Made by a program: the position numbers and the translations under genes | In this document: positions 47,501 to 54,000 of the stretch, piece by piece | Layout: each line of letters opens with the position of its first letter | Numbering within the stretch: the first letter of the stretch is position 1 | Assembly: GCA_937952305.1 (NCBI GenBank) | Contig: CALFZO010000070.1 | Span: forward strand, 1 to 55,542 | Direction: 5' to 3' | Source: an uncultured Anaerolineales bacterium | Lineage (GTDB): Bacteria > Chloroflexota > Anaerolineae > Anaerolineales > UBA6663 | DNA: 55,542 bases | The notes under the pieces: model-generated | The model's input: the letters and a program-made list of their open reading frames with translations, nothing else | Told to the model about the DNA's origin: nothing | Databases searched by the model: none

Positions 47501-50500
47501 CCCGGACACGCTGGCGGGCCTGTGCCTGGAACGCTCGCCGGCCTTGATCGTGGGGGTCCTGGCCATCTGGAAGGCCGGCGGCGCCTACCTGCCGCTGGAC
47601 CCGGCCTACCCGCCCGAACGCCTGGAGTACATGCTGCAAGACTCGGGCGCCGCGGTGCTGGTCACCACCACCGCGCTGGCGGACCGCCTCGGGCTGGCGG
47701 CGCCCGGCCGGCAGCTGCTCTGCCTGGATAGCGACCAGGCTGCGCTGGCGGCCCAACCCGCGACCGAGCCGGTCAGCACCGCCGGCCCGGCCAACCTGGC
47801 CTACGTCATCTACACTTCCGGCTCCACCGGCCGGCCAAAGGGCGCGCTGATCGAACACCGCTCGGCCCTCAACCTGGGCGAGACCCTGCAGCGCGTGATC
47901 TACGCGCCGCTGGGCGTCGGGCTGCGCCTGAGCCTGAACGCGCCGCTGTCCTTCGACGCCTCGATCCAGCACCTGCTGCTGTTGATGTTCGGCCACACGC
48001 TGTGCGTGGTGCCGCAAGACGTGCGCCTGGACGGCGCGGCCCTGCTGGCCTGGCTGCGGCGCGTGCGCCTGGACGGCCTGGACTGCGTGCCGTCCCAGCT
48101 CAAACTCCTGATCGAGGCCGGCCTGTTCGACGGCGCTGGCTGGGCGCCGCGCGCCCTCTTGCCCGGCGGCGAGGCCATCGACGCCGCGCTCTGGCAGACC
48201 CTGGCGCAGGCCCCGGCCACCCAGACCTACAATGTCTACGGCCCCACCGAGTGCACGTGCGACGTCACCATCGGCCCGGTGAAAGCCCGGCCGGATCGGC
48301 CCGTGATCGGGCGGCCGGTGGACAACACCCAGCTCTACGTCCTGGACACGCGCGGCCAGCCGGTGCCCGTGGGCGTGGCCGGCGAGCTGCACATCGGCGG
48401 CGTCCAGGTGGGCCGCGGCTACCTCAACCGGCCGGATCTGACGGCTGAAAAATTCGTCGCGCTGAGTCTGGGCGAGGGACGGCCGGCAGCCGCCGGCGGT
48501 CCTGCCTCCCCGGACGTACGTGTCTACAAGACCGGCGACCTGGTCCGTTATCTGCCGGACGGCAACCTCGAATTTCTGGGACGCCTGGACGATCAGGTGA
48601 AGGTGCGCGGCTTCCGCATTGAGCTCGGCGAGATCGCGGCCGCCCTCAAGGAACACCCCGCCCTGCGCGATGCCGTCGTGGTCGCCCGCGAGGACGCGCC
48701 CGGCGTCAAACGTCTGGTGGCCTACCTGGTGCGCGCTGCCGAGGCCGGGCCGCTGCCGGCCGGCGAGCTGCGCGAATTCCTCAAGCAGCGCCTGCCGGAC
48801 TACATGCTGCCGGCCGCCTTCGTGACGCTGGAGCGCCTGCCGCTCACGCCCAGCGGTAAGATCGACCGGCGCGCCCTGCCCGCCCCGGACCAGGAACGGC
48901 CGGAACTGGAGAGCGCCTACGTCGGCCCGCGCACCCCGGCCGAGGCCACGCTGACCGCCATCTGGGCGCAGGTGCTGGGCGTCCAGCAGGTCGGCGTGCG
49001 CGATAACTTCTTCGAGCTTGGCGGCGATTCGATCCTGAGCATCCAGATCATCGCCCGCGCCAACCAGGCCGGCCTGCGCCTCACGCCGCGCCAGTTCTTT
49101 CAGCAGCCCACCATTGAGGGCCTGGCCGCCGTCGCCGGACAAGGGCCGGTGATCCAGGCCGAACAGGGCCCGGTGACCGGGCCGGTGCCGCTCACGCCTA
49201 TCCAGCGGCATTTCTTCCGCCAGGCCCTGCCCGCGCCGCACCACTGGAACCAGGCCTTCCTGCTGGAAGTGCGCGAGCGCCTGGACCCGGACGCGCTGCG
49301 CGGCGCCATCGCCGCGCTCCTGCGCCACCACGACGCCCTGCGCCTGCGCTACACGCCAACAGACTCCGGCTGGGCCGGCGTCATCGCGGCGCCCGATGAG
49401 GCTGTGCCGTTCCACCTGGAGGATCTCTCGGCCGTGCCCGACGACGCGTTGGCCGCCGCTATCGAGGCGCGCTGCGCGGCCGCCCAGGCCAGCCTCGATC
49501 TCGCGGCTGGGCCGCTGTTGCAAGCCGTCTCCTTCGATTGCGGCCCCGGCCGGCCCGACCGCCTGCTGCTCGTCATCCATCACCTGGCCATCGACGGCGT
49601 CTCCTGGCGCGTTTTGTTTGAGGACCTGCAGACGGCCTACACGCAGCTGCGCCAGGGCCGCGCCGCCGCCCTGCCGGCCAAGACCACATCGTTCCGGGCC
49701 TGGGCCGAGCGGCTGGCCGCTCACGCCGACGCCGAAGCCACGCGCGCCGAACTGGACTACTGGCAGGCCCAGGGCGCGCCCGCGCCGCTGCCGCTTGACC
49801 ATGCCGACGGCCAGAACACTGAGGCCTCGGCCGAGGGCGTGCGCGTGGAGCTCAGCGAAGCCGAGACGACGGCTCTGCTCCAGGATGTCCCGGCCGCCTA
49901 CGGCACCGAGATCAACGACGCGCTGCTGACGGCCCTGGCCCAGGCGCTCACCGCCTGGACGGGCGGCACCGCCGCCTGGGTTACGCTGGAGGGCCACGGG
50001 CGCGAGGACCTGTTCGAAGATGTCGACGTCTCGCGCACAGTCGGTTGGTTCACGACCCTGTACCCGGTGCGGCTGGACCTCGGCCGCCGCGATCTGGACC
50101 CCGGCGCAGCGCTCAAGACCGTCAAGGAACAGCTGCGCGCCATCCCGCGCCGCGGCCTGGGTTTTGGGCTCCTGCGTGAGTTGCGCGGCGCGCTGCCCCC
50201 GGAAAGCCCCTTACCCGGGATCAGCTTCAACTACCTCGGCCAGTTCGATCAACTGCTCGGCGACGCCGCGCGCTTTGCGCCGGCGCGCGAAGGCGCTGGT
50301 CCGTCCCGCAGCCTGGACGCGCCGCGCGGCGACCTCGTTACGGTGACCGGCAGCCTGGCGCGCGGCCGCCTGCAAGTGGAGTGGCTGTTCAGCCGGAATC
50401 TGCATCGGCGCGAGACGCTCGCGCGCCTGGCGGAAGGCTTCCTCCAGGCGTTGCGCGCGCTTGTCGCGCACTGTCAGACCGCGGGCGCGGTCGGCTACAC

Positions 50501-50579
50501 GCCCTCGGACTTTCCGGAAGCTGATCTGGGCGACCAGGACCTGGAAGCCCTGATGGGCGAGTTTGGGGAGACCATATGA
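41562..50579 (+). CDS. NRPS with embedded sulfotransferase: C-A-T-ST-C-A-T-E
   Basis: The product has 3005 residues. C1 (~45-480, HHIVSDGWS from 176); A1 (~500-1010, code D-A-F-F-M-G-A-T-F, nearest Ile/Val codes); T (Ser1067 in VGGDSIKAA). A sulfotransferase domain follows (~1165-1450): the PAPS 5'-phosphosulfate loop LLSPPRSGSTLLRVM has PRSGS at 1174-1178, and the 3'-phosphate motif LVRHPYSSIYS has Arg1299 and Ser1304. C2 (~1465-1900, HHVICDGWS from 1606); A2 (~1930-2430, code D-A-Q-D-L-G-V-C-D, nearest Gln); T (Ser2490 in LGGDSILSI); E (~2535-2990, HHLAIDGVS from 2673, EGHGRE, DVSRTVGWFT). The line thus adds two residues, epimerises the second to D, and can sulfate an intermediate. No thioesterase is present. 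Confidence 0.93.
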   Translation: MTDAADRIAKLSPEKRALLMQRLKQKGDGAQTPALTRRPNPDEYPLSFAQQRLWFLDQLEPGSPFYNIAAALRLSGPLDVAALQRALAEVARRHEVLRARFITEQGYPVQVIAPELALPLTVTDLQDRPAAEREAEALRLADEEARRPFDLAHGPLVRAGLVRIDATTHLLLLTLHHIVSDGWSVQVLVQELAALYTAHARGAAAADLLPPLPVQYADFAHWQREQLAGGLRETQLAYWKQQLADLPVALDLPTDRPRPLVQSYRGARHVVALPAALAEQLRALSRQESATLFMTLLAAYQVLLARYSGQDDLAVGIPVANRTRPEVQGLVGFFVNTLVMRARLGGEAGSSFRALLGQVREAVLGGQAHQDLPFELLLDALDVQRDMSRSPLFQVMFALQESPLDGVQLGDLRLGVVAPDTGTAKFDLTLFIDENPDGLSATFEYNTDLFEAATIARLGTHFLTLLAGLAADPDRALSALPLLGEAERRQILVDWNATAADFPGDVPLPELFAAQVAHRPDAMAVRFGEAALTYRELDARANQLAHWLQRQGVGPNQLVGLFAERSLDLIVAILAIIKAGGAYLPLDIEYPRDRLAFMLADGGVRVLLTQARLQAELPAGPATVLCLDSEWPAVAGEPASAPAQAATAESLAYVIYTSGSTGQPKGVAVPQRAITRLVFNTNYITLGPDDRIAQVSNASFDAATFEIWGALLHGGQLVGVPKDVALAPRQFAELIQTEGLTAMFLTTALFNHLAASVPGIFRPLRTLMLGGEAADPRWVRHVLATGAPERLLNAYGPTETTTFATWYDTRDLRPDAASVPIGRPIGNTTAYILDRALQPVPVGVHGELCLGGPGVALGYLNRPELTAEKFVTLALADAGPGAKDDRGQAAAGPVSSVQRLYRTGDRVRWLPDGTIDFVGRFDHQVKIRGFRIELGEIEAVLGQHPGVRELLVVVRDDGGDKRVVAYLVPQPGQAPTLAELRAYLRERLPEYMVPSAFILLDQFPLNPNGKVDRRALPAPDQAQAASGRPFLAPRTPAEQFLAGLWKEVLRLERVSVYDNFFEVGGDSIKAAVLTNRMQESLQVTAPVRALFMAPTIAELGMYLAEYYPDAVRHLGEAAPALLADEQPAPPPAEVTRRLGADDVMRLRQAIPPLAPRAAAPARQNPPAVFLLSPPRSGSTLLRVMLDGHLRLFAPPEMDLLSFNTLAERRAAFSGESAFWLQGPVRALMAARELDADAADRLMEAFERRGLTVQEFYAELQSCIGGRLLVDKTPTYPLDLNILRRAEEDFAGARYIHLVRHPYSSIYSFVEAKLDQVFFRHPHTFSRRELAELVWTLSHQNILTFLQDVPAERQVRVHFEELVGDPEAVTRRLCDFLKIDFDPALVRPYEGERMTDGVRPGAQMVGDFKFYLRKDIDANAADRWRRFHTSDFLGDVGLDLAERLGYGRVSTTTAPASAAAAPLGELRPVPRDGDLPLSFAQQRLWFLDQLEPASPYYNVPAAVRFSGALDVAVLERSLNEIIRRHEALRVTFESVDGRPVVRALPELAVRLQRVDVSDRPRPEREAEAQRLARAEALRPFDLARGPLIRGSLFRLAPDEHLFLLVMHHVICDGWSVGVLTREVAALYTAFSQGLASPLPPLPLQYADFAYWQRQWLQGPALQAQLDYWKRQLADAPAQLDLPTDRPRPALQTYRGARYTFALNPQLSRQLNEFSRAQGVTLFATLMAGFQTLLHRYTGQADVCTGTPIANRTRAEIEGLIGFFVNTLVLRTDFSGDPTFPQLLQRVAATAVEAFDRQDVPFEMVVDAVRPARDLSRTPLFQVMFALQNTPTEAVRLPGLTFAPAHVDGGTSKFDMTVFLQEREGELRGLVEYNTDLFDAATIARLMGHFRVLLGGLVADPERPVSALPLLPDDERALVLDVWNRTAQPHALDDTVPARIAAQAARTPTHTAVLCEDSALTYAELDAQANQLAHALRARGVGPDTLAGLCLERSPALIVGVLAIWKAGGAYLPLDPAYPPERLEYMLQDSGAAVLVTTTALADRLGLAAPGRQLLCLDSDQAALAAQPATEPVSTAGPANLAYVIYTSGSTGRPKGALIEHRSALNLGETLQRVIYAPLGVGLRLSLNAPLSFDASIQHLLLLMFGHTLCVVPQDVRLDGAALLAWLRRVRLDGLDCVPSQLKLLIEAGLFDGAGWAPRALLPGGEAIDAALWQTLAQAPATQTYNVYGPTECTCDVTIGPVKARPDRPVIGRPVDNTQLYVLDTRGQPVPVGVAGELHIGGVQVGRGYLNRPDLTAEKFVALSLGEGRPAAAGGPASPDVRVYKTGDLVRYLPDGNLEFLGRLDDQVKVRGFRIELGEIAAALKEHPALRDAVVVAREDAPGVKRLVAYLVRAAEAGPLPAGELREFLKQRLPDYMLPAAFVTLERLPLTPSGKIDRRALPAPDQERPELESAYVGPRTPAEATLTAIWAQVLGVQQVGVRDNFFELGGDSILSIQIIARANQAGLRLTPRQFFQQPTIEGLAAVAGQGPVIQAEQGPVTGPVPLTPIQRHFFRQALPAPHHWNQAFLLEVRERLDPDALRGAIAALLRHHDALRLRYTPTDSGWAGVIAAPDEAVPFHLEDLSAVPDDALAAAIEARCAAAQASLDLAAGPLLQAVSFDCGPGRPDRLLLVIHHLAIDGVSWRVLFEDLQTAYTQLRQGRAAALPAKTTSFRAWAERLAAHADAEATRAELDYWQAQGAPAPLPLDHADGQNTEASAEGVRVELSEAETTALLQDVPAAYGTEINDALLTALAQALTAWTGGTAAWVTLEGHGREDLFEDVDVSRTVGWFTTLYPVRLDLGRRDLDPGAALKTVKEQLRAIPRRGLGFGLLRELRGALPPESPLPGISFNYLGQFDQLLGDAARFAPAREGAGPSRSLDAPRGDLVTVTGSLARGRLQVEWLFSRNLHRRETLARLAEGFLQALRALVAHCQTAGAVGYTPSDFPEADLGDQDLEALMGEFGETI
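44204..44252. repeat. Degenerate palindrome in the adenylation loop of the Ile/Val-like module
   Basis: The arm at 44204-44223 (GGCGAAAGACGACC and following) is largely complementary to 44236-44252 (GTCCGGTGTCTTCCGTC), with gaps. It lies in the 28-residue linker between AEKFV and YRTGDR, the longest of the five. The pairing is weaker than in the other three insertions. Confidence 0.45.
48477..48502. repeat. Palindromic insertion in the adenylation loop of the Gln-like module
   Basis: GGACGGCCGGC (48477-48487) pairs with GCCGGCGGTCC (48492-48502) at 10 of 11 positions across a 4-nt loop. It encodes part of the 22-residue linker between AEKFV and YKTGDL and keeps the frame. Confidence 0.65.
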
Positions 50580-50589
50580 CTCGACGTAA

Positions 50590-50604
50590 GGGAGCCTGGC
50601 TCCC
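50590..50604. terminator. Hairpin just after the 3005-residue NRPS
   Basis: GGGAGCC (50590-50596) and GGCTCCC (50598-50604) form a compact palindrome 10 bases after the stop, followed by GCTTTA. A weak intrinsic terminator is possible, but the T-run is short. Confidence 0.35.
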
Positions 50605-50626
50605 GCTTTAACCACTGGCCCCATCT

Positions 50627-50678
50627 GGCGGACGGGCCAGAAGTTCCGAGTTGGTTTAGGCCATCTGGCCCGTCTGCC
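50627..50678. other. Long inverted repeat in the inter-NRPS gap
   Basis: GGCGGACGGGCCAG (50627-50640) is complementary to CTGGCCCGTCTGCC (50665-50678) at 13 of 14 positions, with a 24-nt loop. No U-tract follows. It could be a terminator, an attenuator or an mRNA-stability hairpin separating the two NRPS genes. Confidence 0.5.
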
Positions 50679-51005
50679 CACCATGTGACTCGCGCGGTGA
50701 CAGCCGGACGTTTGGACAGGGAAAGCAACCGTGCAGGCCCTGGCTCAAGCCCGTGCGAGCGGCGCCGGCACCGGCTCAGACGAGCGCGGACGGCGACGCA
50801 ATAGGACTTCGGTCAGGCAGACAAGCGCCCAGCGGGGGACATAAACTAGAGGGGCGAGGCGTTTGCTTTCCGTTAGACCAACTACAGTTGCATAGCGATA
50901 TCACCGGCTAGCACGGCGCAGAGCTCGCAGTCAAAGCGTGGGCTTTGTGCGCCTATTGCCCGCCGCACGGATCGCGCCAGCGCAGGTATCTCATGGGTTC
51001 AGGCA

Positions 51006-54000
51006 ATGACCAAGCGAAATATTGAGGCCATCTACCCGCTCTCACCCATGCAGCAAGGCATGCTGTTCCACAGCATCTATGCCCCTGAGTCGCGCATGTA
51101 TTTTGAGCAGCTGTACTGCACGCTGCGCGGTGACCTGAACGTGGCCGCCTTCGAGCGCGCCTGGGCCCGCGTGGTGGAGCGGCATGGCATCCTGCGGTCG
51201 GCCTTCTCCTGGAAGAGCCTGGACCGGATGATGCAGGCCGTGCACAAGTCGGTCACGCTGCCGCTGGAGCAGCAAGATTGGCGCGGGCTAAGCGAGACCG
51301 AACAGGCCGAGCGCTTGCAGGCGTATCTGCGCGCCGACCGCGCCCGCGGCTTCGACCTGGCGCGTGCGCCGTTGCTGCGCCTGGCCCTGCTGCGCCTGGC
51401 CGACGACACTTACTCCTTCGTCTGGAGCCACCACCACTTGCTGCTGGACGGTTGGTCGGTGCCGCTGCTCCTGAAAGAAGTCTTCACTCTCTATGAAGGC
51501 TTCCGCCAGGGCCAGGACCTGCCGCTGGAGCGGCCGCGCCAATACCGCGATTACATCAACTGGCTGGGGCAGCAGGACCTGGGTCAGGCCGAGACCTATT
51601 GGCGCCAGGCACTCTCTGGCTTCACCGCGCCCACACCGCTGGTGGTCGATCGGCCGACCGCCGGCGCGCCCGCCGATCCGGTGGAGCAGGTGCGCTACCT
51701 GGATGCGGCCACGACCACGGCCCTGCAAGGCCTGGCGCGCCAGCACCGTTTCACGCTGAGCACGCTCCTCCAGGGAGCCTGGGCGCTGCTGCTGCACCGT
51801 TACTCGGGCGAGGACGACGTAGTCTTCGGCGCCACGGTCTCCGGGCGGCCGCCGGAGCTGGCCGGCGTCGAAGGCATGATCGGCCTGTTCATCAACACGC
51901 TGCCGGTGCGCGTGCGCGTGCCGGCCGACCAGCCGGCGGCGGCGTGGCTGCAGACACTGCAGGCCCAGGCCGCCGAGCTGCGCCAGTTCGAGCACAGCCC
52001 GCTCGTCCAGGTCCAGGGCTGGAGCCAGGTGCCGCGCGAACTGCCTCTGTTCGAGAGCATCCTGATCTTCGAGAACTACCCCGTGGACACCTCGCTGCGC
52101 CAGCAGGCCGGCAGCTTGCGCATCGAGGCCATTCACTCTCAGGAACAGACCAACTACCCGCTCAACCTGATCTCAGGCCCGGGCGAGCGCCTGCCGCTCA
52201 AGATCAGCTACGACCCGCGCCGCTTTGACGCGGCCACCATCGACCGCCTGCTCGGGCACCTGGCCACGCTGCTGGAGGGCCTCGCGGCCCGGCCAGATGC
52301 TCCGCTGGCCGAGCTGCCTCTGCTGAGCGCGGCTGAGCGCCAGCAGTTCGCGGCCTGGGACCCGCCCACGGTGGACGAGTATCTGACCGGCACGGTCGGG
52401 CAGTTGTTTGAGGCCCACGCGGCCCGCACGCCGGATGCCGCCGCCGTCGCCTTCCGGGGCCAGACGCTGACCTACGCTGAACTCGACCGGCGCGCCAACC
52501 AATTGGCCCATGCGCTGCGCGCCCGCGGCGTGGGGCCAGACACCGTCGTCGCGATCTGCGTCGAGCGCTCCTTCGACATGGTGGCAGCCGTGCTGGCCGT
52601 GCACAAGGCCGGCGGCGCCTATCTGCCGCTGGACCCGAGCTACCCGGCCGAGCGTCTGGCCTTCATGCTGCGCGACTCGGGCGCGCCGCTCCTGCTCACC
52701 CACGCCGCCCTGGACACCCTGCTCGCGGCCGTGGACGTGCCCACGCCGCGCCTGCGCCTGGACACGGACTGGGCCGCGATCACAAGCCAGCCGGAGACCA
52801 AGCCGGCCGTCGAAGTCGCCGGCCACCACCTGGCTTACCTCATCTACACGTCCGGCTCCACCGGCACGCCCAAAGGTGTGCTGATCGAGCACCGCGGTCT
52901 GATCAACCTCATCCGCCAGCAGGGGCCGACCTTCGTCGTCGGCACGGACAACCGGCTGCTGCAATTTGCGTCCTTCAGCTTCGACGCGTCCGTCGCCGAC
53001 ATCTTTGTGGCGCTGACCACGGGCAGCACGCTGGTGCTGGCCCCGCCCGAGACGCGCCAGTCCGTGGCCGAGATCGCCCAGTTCCTGCGCGCCGAGCGCA
53101 TCACCACGGCCGTCTTCCCACCCTCGCTGCTGGCCCTGCTCCCCTCCGATGATCTGCCGGCGCTGCGCGTGGTGGTGACGGCCGGCGAGGCCTGCCCCGT
53201 GGACGTCGCCGCGCGCTGGGCGCAGGGGCGGCGGCTGCTCAACGCCTATGGCCCGACCGAGTCCACCATCGGCCCGACCTGGCAGGTTGTGGAAGCCCCG
53301 GCGCCGGGCGACCAGCATGTCCCGGTCGGGCGCCCCATCGCCAACACCCGGCTGCGCCTGCTGGACGCGCGCCAGCGCCCGGTGCCGGTGGGCGTCCCCG
53401 GCGAGCTCTACATCGGCGGTGTCGGCGTGGCGCGCGGCTATCTCAACCGGCCGGAGCTGACGGCCGAGAAGTTCGTGGCGTTACCGCTCGACGGCGATCC
53501 GGCGGCCTCGGGCCAGCGCTTCTACCGCACCGGCGACCTGTGCCGCTACCGCCCGGACGGCACTCTGGAGTTCCTGGGCCGCGTGGACTTCCAAGTGAAG
53601 CTGCGCGGTTTTCGCATCGAGCTCGGCGAGATCGAGAGCGCGCTGGAGCAACACCCGGCGGTCCGTCAGGCCGTCGTCGTTCTGCGCGAGGATGCGCCCG
53701 GCGACCAGCGTCTGGCGGCCTACCTGATCGCCGACCCGGCGCCCACGCCCGGCGAATTGCGTGACTGCCTCAAACCGCGCCTGCCCGAGTACATGCTGCC
53801 GGCCGCGTTCGTGACGCTGGAGCGCTTCCCGCTCACGCCTAACGGCAAGGTCAACCGCAAGGCCCTGCCCGCCCCCGAGGCCGGCCAGTTGGCGCTGGCC
53901 GCCTACGCCGCGCCGCGCACGCCCACCGAAGAAGTGCTGGCCGACGTGTGGGCGCGCGTGCTCAAGCTTGAGCGCGTCGGCGTCCACGACAGCTTCTTTG

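Larger units (their letters stand above)
50580..51005. other. 426-bp non-coding gap inside the NRPS cluster
   Basis: The other cluster genes overlap or are within 47 bp, so this gap stands out. Apart from the two hairpins listed, no gene, transposon end or tRNA is visible. No promoter is convincing; TAAACT at 50842-50847 and TTGCTT at 50863-50868 are weak candidates for a promoter of the next NRPS. Confidence 0.6.

Noticed and set aside
50590..50604. Treating this hairpin as a firm end of the NRPS transcript.
   Set aside because: The T-run after it is too short to be confident, and the downstream NRPS is functionally matched to the upstream one.
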